From positions 24,033 through 88,032 of the forward strand of contig CADALZ010000004.1 in assembly GCA_902788865.1 (NCBI GenBank): 64,000 nt of DNA, given 5' to 3'. A program made the position numbers and the translations under genes. Below, in pieces: positions 25,451 to 34,316 of the stretch. This stretch comes from an uncultured Bacteroidales bacterium. GTDB lineage: Bacteria; Bacteroidota; Bacteroidia; Bacteroidales; Bacteroidaceae. The notes under the pieces were generated by a model, which was given only the letters and a program-made list of their open reading frames with translations, searched no databases and had not been told where the DNA came from. Numbering within the stretch: the first letter of the stretch is position 1; every line of letters begins with the position of its first letter.

Positions 25451-26371
25451 TTAATAATCCGTCGTTTCATCTTGAAGGGCAGCCCCAATCAATGGGGCAT
25501 CATTGCCCAAGACAGAACGAATTATCTCCACCTTATGAGCTATGGCTGGATAGGCATGTGTCCTCACAAATTCACGTAGTGGATTCAAAAGTAGTTCATC
25601 TGGGACATCGTTGATCCAACCAATGATGGCTATAAGTTCTAAGCTCAAAAGATTCACAAGGTTTACAATGCCAATCCCCAACTTCTCAACCACTTGATTT
25701 GTTATTCTTAGAGCCTTGTCATCCCCTTGCTGTGCAAGGATATATATGTCTTTCAACTTCAAGCCCTCCTTTATCTCTTCGCCTGCTTTCTCTATAGCTT
25801 TCTTTCCACAATAGGTCTCAAGGCATCCTCTACGTCCGCAATTACATTGAGGACCATCTACATCAATAAGTTGATGGCCAAACTCTCCAGCCGTGTTAAA
25901 CGGGCCATGATACAGAAGCCCATTTATCACAATTCCACAACCAATGCCAACATCCAACTTTATTAAAGCAAAATTGTTATGGTTCTCTCCCCTCCCCGCA
26001 TTATACTCTCCCCAGGCAGCTACCCTTGAGTCTTGTCCTATATAGATAGGGCAGTCAAAGGCTTGTTCCAAAATCTGTTTGACTTCAAAATTAGTAAAAA
26101 ACATGTTAGGAGCAAAAACTATTATTCCTTTTTTAGAATCTACAGTACCTGGGAATCCTAATCCAACAGACTCAATTTCATGAATCGATAAGTTTATATC
26201 ATTTATGAAAAGATATATACTTTCTATTATCGCATCTATAAAACTCACTCCATCACCAATCGTTCGACTCAAATTAACTGTTTTCTTCTTGATAATCTTC
26301 CCCTTGTCTGTTATAGCCCCTATAGTAATATTAGGACTACCGACATCCACTCCTATGTATACATTATCCAT
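25451..26371 (-). CDS. ROK family protein with degenerate ATP-binding motifs (probable pseudokinase)
   Basis: 306 aa, closely similar along its length to the ROK kinase at 34317-35243. It keeps the catalytic Asp (D114 in GQDSR), the sugar-binding E163-F-G-H166, and the zinc site with H166, C176, C178 and C183 (QCNCGRRGC). But the three nucleotide-binding loops are broken: DVGGTT has become DVGSPN (9-14), GTGIG has become DVGIG (140-144), and SGGIS has become IGWIN (250-254). The frame is intact and codon use normal, so it is not a decaying pseudogene. It may bind the sugar without phosphorylating it, for example as a regulator or partner of the intact kinase. Confidence 0.85.
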   Translation of the reverse strand: MDNVYIGVDVGSPNITIGAITDKGKIIKKKTVNLSRTIGDGVSFIDAIIESIYLFINDINLSIHEIESVGLGFPGTVDSKKGIIVFAPNMFFTNFEVKQILEQAFDCPIYIGQDSRVAAWGEYNAGRGENHNNFALIKLDVGIGCGIVINGLLYHGPFNTAGEFGHQLIDVDGPQCNCGRRGCLETYCGKKAIEKAGEEIKEGLKLKDIYILAQQGDDKALRITNQVVEKLGIGIVNLVNLLSLELIAIIGWINDVPDELLLNPLREFVRTHAYPAIAHKVEIIRSVLGNDAPLIGAALQDETTDY

Positions 26372-26428
26372 AACTTATAAATTAGTTAGACTTTTTAACG
26401 CCATATACGTTACTACTTAAAATCTTTT

Positions 26429-27334
26429 TCATTCAAAATAAGGAAGATACTCTGCAGGCATCTCTTTGATTTCCTTTATCTGAATGCCTTTATAGTAAAC
26501 TTCACCAGATTCGCTCTGAAGCTGAATCTTGCCTTCCGTTAGTGGGATTTCTTTTCCTTCTTGTACATAACGTAAGTTCTTCAATGCCATCGCCACCTTA
26601 CCATTTACGATATGTAAACTCTGGTTTTCATAACAAATCAAGTCTATCTGAGTCCATTGGTCATTAGGACTATTATAATCTGGGGCAAATGCTCTTGATA
26701 CAGTAGTCCATTCTCCCTGTGGATCATAGAGGTAAAAAGGACGTGTCGCCTCAATAGTACGCTCTGTAGGCATCTCATTCGTATTAGGGGCAATTCGAAT
26801 ATCTGCACGAGTACCCGCAATGCTCCAATAGTCGCCAGTATTACCTTCATCAGTACCACTTTCCATCATTTGAAATTCAAAACTACGCATCCATGCCTTC
26901 CAATAATCAACACCTGGTTCACCGATAGAGTGATACAACAAACCCGAATCCTCTGCTTTATCCAGACGAGGTTCCCACTTTTGTGTACCAAATTTCATTT
27001 GTAAACGCAAATGATAATTACGGAAGCTTTGGTTACTTATCACACAACCATAAGTGACTCCACGCATATGGATCACTGGTTCGCCATTCTCTTCCTCCAT
27101 TGTAACCATGTTGTAAAGATTCTTGTCATAACCAATAAAAGGCAAAGCGTTGCCTTTTGCATCGGTAGGAGCTTGTCCACGATAACCATTAGACAATTGA
27201 TAGCTCTGCCAGATACGCCACTGGGAGAGATTCATATCAAGCAAGTCTCTCCAACCGTCGTCATCCTTATTAAAAGTACAAGATGCCATAATGGTAAGCA
27301 GGCACATGCAAATGATATTAAAAAGCTGAGTCAT
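26429..27334 (-). CDS. DUF1080 (3-keto-disaccharide hydrolase family) lipoprotein
   Basis: 301 aa. A lipoprotein signal ends at IMASC, so the protein is likely anchored in the outer or inner membrane facing the periplasm or surface. The rest is a concanavalin-like jelly roll of the DUF1080 family: WRDLLDMNLSQWRIW, NYHLRLQMKFGTQKWEPR, DSGLLYH, FEFQMMESGTDEGNTGDYW, and closing GKIQLQSESGEVYYKGIQIKEI. Characterised members hydrolyse 3-keto-glucosides and related keto-sugars. Position directly after an AlsE-type epimerase suggests that the released sugar feeds the allose-type pathway here. No Gfo/Idh/MocA dehydrogenase, the usual maker of 3-keto-glycosides, is in the locus. Confidence 0.82.
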   Translation of the reverse strand: MTQLFNIICMCLLTIMASCTFNKDDDGWRDLLDMNLSQWRIWQSYQLSNGYRGQAPTDAKGNALPFIGYDKNLYNMVTMEEENGEPVIHMRGVTYGCVISNQSFRNYHLRLQMKFGTQKWEPRLDKAEDSGLLYHSIGEPGVDYWKAWMRSFEFQMMESGTDEGNTGDYWSIAGTRADIRIAPNTNEMPTERTIEATRPFYLYDPQGEWTTVSRAFAPDYNSPNDQWTQIDLICYENQSLHIVNGKVAMALKNLRYVQEGKEIPLTEGKIQLQSESGEVYYKGIQIKEIKEMPAEYLPYFE

Positions 27335-27389
27335 AATTCCTCATTATTAATATAGTTGGAACACGTAATTCATATCATCTTTATAGTAT

Positions 27390-28058
27390 TCAATATAACG
27401 TCCTAACTAGCTTAACAGAATCAGCTATAGGGATTCCTTTTCTGAAGATGCTTGAAGTTCCTCCAACCAGAACAGTTGCCCCCGCATCCACCATCTTAGG
27501 AATATTCTCTATACTCACATTCCCATCTACTATAATATCCATATTCTGTTTGCCATTCTTATCTAAAAAAGATCTAGTATCTTTAAGCTTTTTTAGCATA
27601 GCTGGAATGAGTTTCTGACCTGCAAAACCAGGATTTATCATCATCAGAGTAACCACATCCAAGTCATCCAACAAATAGTCTAAGACAGATATGGGTGTTG
27701 AAGGATTCAAGGCTACACCAGCTTTCATGCCATTCTGATGAATTAATGAAAGAGTGCGCTGCACGTGGGGCGTTGCTTCATAGTGTATTGACATACATTC
27801 TGCCCCTGCCTCGGCAATTCTCTCAACGTATCTCTCTGGATCATTCACCATCAGATGGCATTCCATCGGTATCTTGTTCCGCTTTTTGATGGCCTTCATC
27901 AAGTCGATGTTTAGACAAAAATTGGGAACAAACATTCCGTCCATTATATCTATATGAAGATACTCCACTCCTGCTTCTTCAAGCTGAAGAATATCATCTT
28001 CGATATTCAATAAATCGGCACATGCCAAAGAGGCACTGATTTTAATTGTTCTTTTCAT
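27390..28058 (-). CDS. alsE: D-allulose-6-phosphate 3-epimerase-like protein
   Basis: A 222-aa TIM-barrel of the ribulose-phosphate 3-epimerase superfamily. Metal ligands and catalytic Asp residues are visible: HIDIMDG (about residues 34-40), CHLMV, and IVDGNVS near 174. It fits AlsE better than Rpe: NPGFAGQKLIPAMLKKL and the phosphate-binding GTSSIF parallel the GFAGQ.FIPEMLDKL and GTSGLF of E. coli AlsE, where Rpe has GSAIF-type text. The expected reaction is allulose-6-P to fructose-6-P. The ATG at 28058 is preferred to one 15 nt upstream because MKRTIKISASLAC is the family-like start. It follows a terminator behind SusD, so it may be a separate unit. Confidence 0.82.
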   Translation of the reverse strand: MKRTIKISASLACADLLNIEDDILQLEEAGVEYLHIDIMDGMFVPNFCLNIDLMKAIKKRNKIPMECHLMVNDPERYVERIAEAGAECMSIHYEATPHVQRTLSLIHQNGMKAGVALNPSTPISVLDYLLDDLDVVTLMMINPGFAGQKLIPAMLKKLKDTRSFLDKNGKQNMDIIVDGNVSIENIPKMVDAGATVLVGGTSSIFRKGIPIADSVKLVRTLY

Positions 28059-28070
28059 AACTATTGTGCA

Positions 28071-28148
28071 CAAATATATGTATTTAACAGAAACCTTACT
28101 TTATAAAATTGTTTCATAAACATTCGAATTTGTATCATGATATGAAAC
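28071..28148 (-). promoter_or_regulatory. Possible promoter and operator upstream of the epimerase gene
   Basis: A minus-strand -7-like TATATTTG (28071-28078) lies very close to the epimerase ATG, leaving a leader of only a few nt, so it may be fortuitous. Upstream is an inverted repeat GTTTCATA (28111-28118) / TATGAAAC (28141-28148), a candidate binding site for the AraC or HTCS regulator. Speculative. Confidence 0.3.
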
Positions 28149-28176
28149 AACAGAGAATAATCAACATATTAAGATG

Positions 28177-28212
28177 AAAAAACAGTGCCCCCTTTTCACA
28201 AAGGGGGACACT
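28177..28212 (-). terminator. Terminator after the susD gene
   Basis: On the minus strand a 12-13-bp stem (AGTGTCCCCCTTT...AAAGGGGGCACT, one bulge) with a 4-nt loop is followed by a T run. It sits about 80 nt after the SusD stop and divides the locus into two parts, perhaps as a partial terminator. Confidence 0.75.
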
Positions 28213-28292
28213 AACATACCTATTGAAAATGTATTCAATATATTAACAATCTTTTGAAAAAACATTATTTAAGAATCTATGAGTTTTCATTT

Positions 28293-30056
28293 TTACCATC
28301 CTGGATTCTGCTTCAATGGTCCACCAACGATCTCACCACTCAACAATATTTCGTTTTGTGGAAATGGCAAAAGCTCATGTTTGCCAGCCTTAAAACCATA
28401 TCCGCTTTCATTGATAGGATTTTTGCTAAGTCCAAGCTGATAGGTCTCACCACCTTGGGTGGCAGTACCTTCATCCGTAGAATCTAAAGCCACCAAATTG
28501 CCTGCTGCATCATAAGTAGCACCTGCCGTATACGCGGTATAGTAGCTTACCGTGCCACCCTGATTACCCAAGAACTCAGGGGCCAGTCCCCAGCGAATAA
28601 GATCATAACCACGGACTCCTTCATTATACAATTCACAACGTTTCTCCTGCTGGATGTCAGACAAGGTAACACCTGCCATATCTGGCAACTCTGCTCTACG
28701 ACGGACGATATTCATATACTCATCTGCCTTAGCTTGATTTCCCACCATCAAATTAGCTTCTGCTGCAAGCAATAATACTTCTGCATATCTCATCATTGGG
28801 TAGTTCTTCTCTGTCTGATGCATTGTCTTACAGTCCTTGTCTTCATATCTGAAGAATTTCATGTCAAACACACCTTCACATGCATATATGGTATATACAC
28901 CATCCTTTACACCTACTCCCATATTATTTACAATCTGGTCGTAAGTTCTGATACTTCCATAAGTTCTTGGGTTGTTCTCACCAGACCATGCCACCATGGC
29001 ATCGTATGCAGCCTTACGAGGAGTAAGGAAATTACTAGAACGGTTACATGGAATCTCTTTTCCATAAGCAGTCATAGAAGAGCTATCCCATCCAATCATG
29101 AACATTTCAAAGAAGTTGGTCATATTGACACTTGTATTAGAAGTATTCCACATATGATTAAACTCAAACATATTCTCTGGACACCAATTTGTAGCAGTCC
29201 TCAAGAGATCAACAAAAGGACCTGTATACAATTCATACATGCCACTATTAATTACCTTATCAAATGCCTCAACAGCATTCTTCCAATAAGGTGAACTCTT
29301 ACTTGCAGCCACTGCAGCAATAGCATCATTGCCACCCTTAGCACCACCTGCCAAAGAATAGGTCATGAATACATAAGCCTTACCCAATAATGCCTGCGCA
29401 TATCCTTCAGTTACAGTAGCAATCTTATCATATTTAGACTGTTTCTTTTCTAGTCCACCAGAATTGATTGCATCTGTCAGGTCTGAGGTAACCAAATTCC
29501 AAAGTTCTTGAGGGTCACCATTAGGCTGTTTATATTCATCTGGTGTCAGACAGTGGTCAACCAATGGAGGTGTTCCCCAAAGAGAGATTAATTCCATGTA
29601 TGCCCATGCACGCCATACCTTGGCTTGAGCTACTGCGCTTTTCTTAGTAAATGTATTCGAATTATCTCCATTAAAATTATCAATAATCAAGTTGCATCTA
29701 TATACCAAATTGTATAAATTCTGGAAATAAGTCAGAATATAGTTATTCTGGGCCTCAAATGTAAACTCATTCAATGCTTCATACATCGGCTGGTCATTCC
29801 GTTTCTGTCCACCTGCAAAAACATCATCACTTAAATTGTTTTTAAGCATTGGATATACTCCAAGACCAGAGTGGTATAACGAAGTAAATGCATACTGATA
29901 GATAATGGCTAACGCCTCTTCTGCATCTTGATCTGTTTTGTAATACTGGTCGGTAGGCATGACACCATGACGATTAATATCCAGCAAATCTTCATTGCAT
30001 GCAGTCAACCCTATGAGAACTGCTAATAAACATGTAATATAATATTTTGTTTTCAT
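28293..30056 (-). CDS. susD: SusD/RagB-type sugar-binding outer membrane lipoprotein
   Basis: 587 aa. The lipoprotein signal ends at IGLTAC; the mature protein starts NEDLLDINRHGVMPTDQYYKT, a standard SusD opening, and shows the TPR-like core (AWRAWAYMELISLWGTPPLVD) and the C-terminal RRRAELPDM..LSDIQQEKRCELYNEGVRGYDLIRWG motif. SusD forms the lid of the SusC transporter on the cell surface and captures ligand. It is directly downstream of SusC (24 nt). The ligand is unknown; the locus suggests a keto-glucoside or an allose-containing sugar. Confidence 0.95.
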   Translation of the reverse strand: MKTKYYITCLLAVLIGLTACNEDLLDINRHGVMPTDQYYKTDQDAEEALAIIYQYAFTSLYHSGLGVYPMLKNNLSDDVFAGGQKRNDQPMYEALNEFTFEAQNNYILTYFQNLYNLVYRCNLIIDNFNGDNSNTFTKKSAVAQAKVWRAWAYMELISLWGTPPLVDHCLTPDEYKQPNGDPQELWNLVTSDLTDAINSGGLEKKQSKYDKIATVTEGYAQALLGKAYVFMTYSLAGGAKGGNDAIAAVAASKSSPYWKNAVEAFDKVINSGMYELYTGPFVDLLRTATNWCPENMFEFNHMWNTSNTSVNMTNFFEMFMIGWDSSSMTAYGKEIPCNRSSNFLTPRKAAYDAMVAWSGENNPRTYGSIRTYDQIVNNMGVGVKDGVYTIYACEGVFDMKFFRYEDKDCKTMHQTEKNYPMMRYAEVLLLAAEANLMVGNQAKADEYMNIVRRRAELPDMAGVTLSDIQQEKRCELYNEGVRGYDLIRWGLAPEFLGNQGGTVSYYTAYTAGATYDAAGNLVALDSTDEGTATQGGETYQLGLSKNPINESGYGFKAGKHELLPFPQNEILLSGEIVGGPLKQNPGW

Positions 30057-30080
30057 ATAATTTCAATTTATACAAGTTAA

Positions 30081-33000
30081 TTAGAATGAAATGTTTGCAC
30101 CGATAATGAAGTTCCGATTATTCGGATATCTTCCTGTATCCATACCTATATTACTGCCATTATTCATGATTTCTGGATCGAAACCAGGATAGTTGGTAAT
30201 TGTGAACAAGTTCTCAATAGAGCCATAAACTCTAATACTGCCGATAGAAACCTTGCTTACCCACTTGCTTGGCAAAGTATAACCTAATTGAAGCTGCTTG
30301 AGTTTGAAATAGTCACCCTTATAAATCTGAGCATCGCTGACATAATAGTAACCCACATTGTCCATGCCAACCTTAGGTACATTGGTATTCGTATTATTAG
30401 GTGTCCAAGCATCCTCCAACAAATAAGCTGGTACATTAGATTGTAACTGGAATGCACGTGTTACAGCTTGCAGGATCTTGTTGCCACCTTGGCCTGAGCC
30501 AAAAACAGTCAAGTCAAAGTTTTTATACTTGGCAGTCAAAGTAATACCATAAGAATAAGTAGGAATACCACTTCCTGCATCTACTTTATCATTGGCATCA
30601 AGCTGTCCATTACCATTCACATCTTGGAAAGTTGGATTTCCATTAGCATCCAATCCTGTGAAATGATATGTCTTGAAATGCCACATAGGATAGCCCTGCT
30701 CAAACCATGTCACGGTATGTGAGTCTTGAGCTGTACCTTCAATATAGGTTAAAGAACTGGTAATCTCCTTCACTTCGTTCTTCAATGTGGTAAAGTTTCC
30801 TGTCACAGAATAATTGAAATCTTTCCCTATCCTGTCTCTCCAAGACAACTCAAATTCATGACCCGTATTCACCACCTTGCCAGCATTGAAAGGAGAGGCT
30901 GTATTACCCATGATATAAGAAGGATTTATATTAGTAAGAATCAAATCCTTTGTAGTCTTCTTATACCAATCGTATGAGAATGTCAGTTTATTCTGCCAGA
31001 ATCGGATATCAAAACCAAAGTCAAGCTGCTCTGATGTTTCCCATTTCAGTTTCTCATTACCAGCAGTTGACGGCATCTTGCCTGTTGTATATGTCATTTG
31101 ATCTGCTATGAATGGATAAACAGAGCCTGTAGCAATAGCACTCTGCCATGCATAGTTAGCCAATCCTGCAGTAGAGCCATTCTGCCCCCATGAAGCTCTC
31201 AATTTCAAGTGAGAGATGGCAGTCACATCCTGCATAAAGTTTTCATTAGAGACTGTCCATCCTACAGATGCTGCAGGGAAATAACCCCAACGTCCTGACT
31301 GCGGAAGCTGTGACAAATCGGCAGCATCAGCACGGATAGATGCTTGAACAAAGTACTTGTCTTTGTAATCCCAATTGAAACGACCATAATATGCCAACTT
31401 TCGCGCTTTAATCTCTTCACCGCCTGTTACCGTCTGTGAATAGCTACCGCTTTTATAAGCAAAATAGGCGTATAAAGGATCTGTATTGGGGAAGCCAATA
31501 TCAGTCCCAGCTCCTTGTACTGAACCCGTAGTGTACATATTAGAGCTCTCAATGAAAGACATACCTGCCATCAAAGTAAAGTTATGGTCTTTTAAGGAGA
31601 ATGAATAATTGGCAAAGTTTTCCCACTGATAATTCTCATTATTAGTATTCGTGGCTGTCACTTGTTGGTAATACTGCATATTCTGAGTATTTCTTACACC
31701 TGGCAATGTCTGGGTATAAGACTTATTAGATGCTATATTGTACCCCAAACGCGAAGTGAACACTAAGTTTTTAATCGGAGTCAAAATCAAAGAAGTGGTA
31801 CCACTGAAATTTGTCATTTTGTTTCTGGTATTGAAATTATTCAAAGCATTCAATGGATTGGTGTCATCTCCCATAGAATATACAGGAATAATTGGATAAT
31901 TGCCATCCTTGTCTTGAATAAGTTGATAACCACTCCCAAGATACGTCTGCATAAATTCTGTTGGTTCAGATACTGTTGGTTCTACCAGAGGAGTATAACG
32001 CATGGTATAACCAAACAGACTATTCATACCTGCCATACCTTTCGTTTTTGAAATAGAAAGATTGTTCTGTGAAGATATTTTCAGCCATTTCTTCACTTGA
32101 TACTCACCATTGAATGTCCCAGTAAGTCGTTCAAACTTATCCTTGTCTCCTACCACTGGACCGTCATTGGTATTATAAGAACCCGCCATGTAGTACTTTA
32201 AATCATTTGTTCCACCAGAGAAAGAAAGGTTATGGCGGGTCAAACGACCTGTTTTGAAAATCTCATCAAGCCAATTAGTATCAGTAGTTTTATTTCCCCA
32301 ATCCCTATCCAAAGCAGACTGATTGGATGGATTTAAAGCAATCTGATAATCATAATATTGCTTAGCATTCAACATGGTAGGAACGTTGTTGTTAGTCTGC
32401 CAAGAAGTCATGAAACTATAATTCACACGGCCTGCTGTGTTATTTTCACCTTGCTTAGTTGTAATCAATACAACACCATTTCCTGCACGAGCACCATAAA
32501 TAGCAGCTGCTGAAGCATCTTTCAAGATTTCCATAGATTGAATATCATCACTGTCCAGATAACTGATATTATTTACTTGACGACCATCCACTACATAAAG
32601 AGGTTCATTATTTGAGTTTGAGCCAATACCGCGGATACGTATATTACCAGTTGTTCCAGGAGCACCAGAACTAAGAATCAGCTGTACACCAGCTGTTTTA
32701 CCCTGCAAAGCCTGAGTTGCATCTGTAAAAGCACGATTCAAAATATCTTCAGATTTCACAGAAGATATGGCACCTGTCACCTGACTTTTTCTTTGCACAC
32801 CATAACCAACTACAACGACTTCTTCCAAGGCCTGAGAACTTTCAACCAAGGTCACTTCAATCGTTGTCTGATTACCAACGCTGATTTCCTGAGTTATATA
32901 ACCCACAAAAGAGATAACCAGTGTACCATTTTCTGGTACATCTCTCAGCTCCAAGTTACCATCAAGGTCGGTTACGCCACCATTGGTCGTTCCCTTGACA

Positions 33001-33185
33001 ACTACACTTGCTCCAGTCACAGGACCCATAGCATCGGATACTGTGATTTTCACTGGATGATTAAGCACATCCTTCACAGAAAGGACATTTGCTTCATTAG
33101 GTATAGCGCTCATACTACTTAAAGAATAAGTAAGCGCAAAGAGTCCTAACAAATAAGATTTTGCAAAAAATCGCTTGTTTATCAT
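30081..33185 (-). CDS. susC: SusC/RagA-type TonB-dependent outer membrane transporter
   Basis: 1034 aa. Signal peptide, then a carboxypeptidase-like (CarboxypepD_reg) domain (VTGASVVVKGTTNGGVTDLDG), TonB box/plug region (EEVVVVGYGVQRKSQVTGAISSV), plug motif RIRGIGSNSNNEPLYVVDG and a C-terminal beta-barrel ending in ..IIGANISF. The length is normal for the family. No N-terminal STN domain is seen, so it is not an anti-sigma-linked type, which agrees with control by the adjacent HTCS. It imports the ligand captured by SusD, energised by TonB. Confidence 0.95.
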   Translation of the reverse strand: MINKRFFAKSYLLGLFALTYSLSSMSAIPNEANVLSVKDVLNHPVKITVSDAMGPVTGASVVVKGTTNGGVTDLDGNLELRDVPENGTLVISFVGYITQEISVGNQTTIEVTLVESSQALEEVVVVGYGVQRKSQVTGAISSVKSEDILNRAFTDATQALQGKTAGVQLILSSGAPGTTGNIRIRGIGSNSNNEPLYVVDGRQVNNISYLDSDDIQSMEILKDASAAAIYGARAGNGVVLITTKQGENNTAGRVNYSFMTSWQTNNNVPTMLNAKQYYDYQIALNPSNQSALDRDWGNKTTDTNWLDEIFKTGRLTRHNLSFSGGTNDLKYYMAGSYNTNDGPVVGDKDKFERLTGTFNGEYQVKKWLKISSQNNLSISKTKGMAGMNSLFGYTMRYTPLVEPTVSEPTEFMQTYLGSGYQLIQDKDGNYPIIPVYSMGDDTNPLNALNNFNTRNKMTNFSGTTSLILTPIKNLVFTSRLGYNIASNKSYTQTLPGVRNTQNMQYYQQVTATNTNNENYQWENFANYSFSLKDHNFTLMAGMSFIESSNMYTTGSVQGAGTDIGFPNTDPLYAYFAYKSGSYSQTVTGGEEIKARKLAYYGRFNWDYKDKYFVQASIRADAADLSQLPQSGRWGYFPAASVGWTVSNENFMQDVTAISHLKLRASWGQNGSTAGLANYAWQSAIATGSVYPFIADQMTYTTGKMPSTAGNEKLKWETSEQLDFGFDIRFWQNKLTFSYDWYKKTTKDLILTNINPSYIMGNTASPFNAGKVVNTGHEFELSWRDRIGKDFNYSVTGNFTTLKNEVKEITSSLTYIEGTAQDSHTVTWFEQGYPMWHFKTYHFTGLDANGNPTFQDVNGNGQLDANDKVDAGSGIPTYSYGITLTAKYKNFDLTVFGSGQGGNKILQAVTRAFQLQSNVPAYLLEDAWTPNNTNTNVPKVGMDNVGYYYVSDAQIYKGDYFKLKQLQLGYTLPSKWVSKVSIGSIRVYGSIENLFTITNYPGFDPEIMNNGSNIGMDTGRYPNNRNFIIGANISF

Positions 33186-33314
33186 AGCTTTTACTTTAAA
33201 GTTTTTAATCTACGAAGAAGTTATTCTCTAAACCCCCCCTCCTCTATAAGGAAAGAGGGAGGGAGACAGAGAGATCAACAAAATATTAACTATATCATGG
33301 TCACAACATTCTGT

Positions 33315-34286
33315 TTATGCACACCAAGGTCTCTTCCTATTTGGAATGTCCTTTATAACCTCATTGAATATATTCACGTCTTCAATCATATTGAAGTCAA
33401 ACATACCAAGACAAACAAAGTCACCACCACCTTCTAAGCCATAGCGGATACCTTCTGCTGGAGGAATAGCACCTGCGGCCATCACCTTAAATGCCACGAA
33501 TGGTTCTGGACGGGTTTGCATGTAAGCAATGGTCTCGTCTGCATCCATGCAGTAACGGTTGTCCCTTGCTTCTTTGTCTGGCATAGCTGACCAATAGTTC
33601 AGATGATGCAACGTCTTATACCAGAAATCTGGAATCAAACCATGCTCCACACAAGCCTTAATGGTAGTAATCTTATGAGCGCCAATACCTGCAGGGAGAC
33701 CAGCATTTCTAAGAATATTAAGACCTTCCTCTATTTTACTAAATTCGCCAGCCTCAACCATACGGTCTGCATTTTCACCTTGGCAATAACCAGCACAAGC
33801 ACCACCATCAACAGCAGCCTTAGCTCCATCAGCAAAAGAACGGCCACCGCAATCGGAGATATACTGAATCTTTCCTATACCACGTCCCCAATATTTTGCC
33901 AATACTGGAAGCATTATGTTGTTACCCTGGAAAGTATTAATACCACAATTCTCAGCCATCTGAAGTATTTCCATTTTCTTTTCATCAGACAAATAAGCCT
34001 TTGCCAACTCTGAAACGTAGCTAAGATCACGTGAATGTAGCCAGCCACCCAATTGGTTGCCACCTAAGATCAGACGAGAAACAGTCAGATTCTTAATCTT
34101 TCCCATAGCAGTCACAGGACCATTCAGTCTCTGCTTCTTCTCCTGAGCCTTGCGATAAGCTTCTGGATCAAACTGATCTACAATCTTAATGCCTGCAGCA
34201 TCACTCTGCTTGGCAAGCACCTTTCCACCAACAAAAGCACCCGCTGTTGCAAGTGCACTAGTTTTCAAAAATTCTCTTTTGTTCAT
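33315..34286 (-). CDS. Exported aldo/keto reductase-like TIM-barrel protein without the usual active site
   Basis: 323 aa. The N-terminus MNKREFLKTSALATAGAF is a Tat-like leader in which the usual RR is KR. The following VSRLILGGNQLGGW and AENCGINTFQG recall the start of aldo/keto reductases (V-S-x-L-x-L-G, A-x-x-x-G-I-N-x-F-D-T), but the catalytic Asp and Tyr of D-T-A-x-x-Y are replaced (TFQGNN). A Cys-containing segment DGGACAGYCQGEN is unusual. It is the first gene after the kinase, upstream of SusC. It could act on the imported sugar in the periplasm (reduction, epimerisation or a structural role); I cannot assign a reaction. Confidence 0.6.
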   Translation of the reverse strand: MNKREFLKTSALATAGAFVGGKVLAKQSDAAGIKIVDQFDPEAYRKAQEKKQRLNGPVTAMGKIKNLTVSRLILGGNQLGGWLHSRDLSYVSELAKAYLSDEKKMEILQMAENCGINTFQGNNIMLPVLAKYWGRGIGKIQYISDCGGRSFADGAKAAVDGGACAGYCQGENADRMVEAGEFSKIEEGLNILRNAGLPAGIGAHKITTIKACVEHGLIPDFWYKTLHHLNYWSAMPDKEARDNRYCMDADETIAYMQTRPEPFVAFKVMAAGAIPPAEGIRYGLEGGGDFVCLGMFDFNMIEDVNIFNEVIKDIPNRKRPWCA

Positions 34287-34316
34287 TGCAATTTAGTTTT
34301 AATAATTAATACATTT

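Noticed and set aside
25451-26371. Ordinary second sugar kinase
   Set aside because: All three ATP-binding loops are degenerate, while the intact paralogue in the same locus keeps them.
27390-28058. Ribulose-phosphate 3-epimerase (Rpe) of the pentose phosphate pathway
   Set aside because: Superfamily is right, but the GFAGQ..IP.ML and GTSSIF segments and the kinase/RpiB context fit AlsE better; not excluded without a tree.
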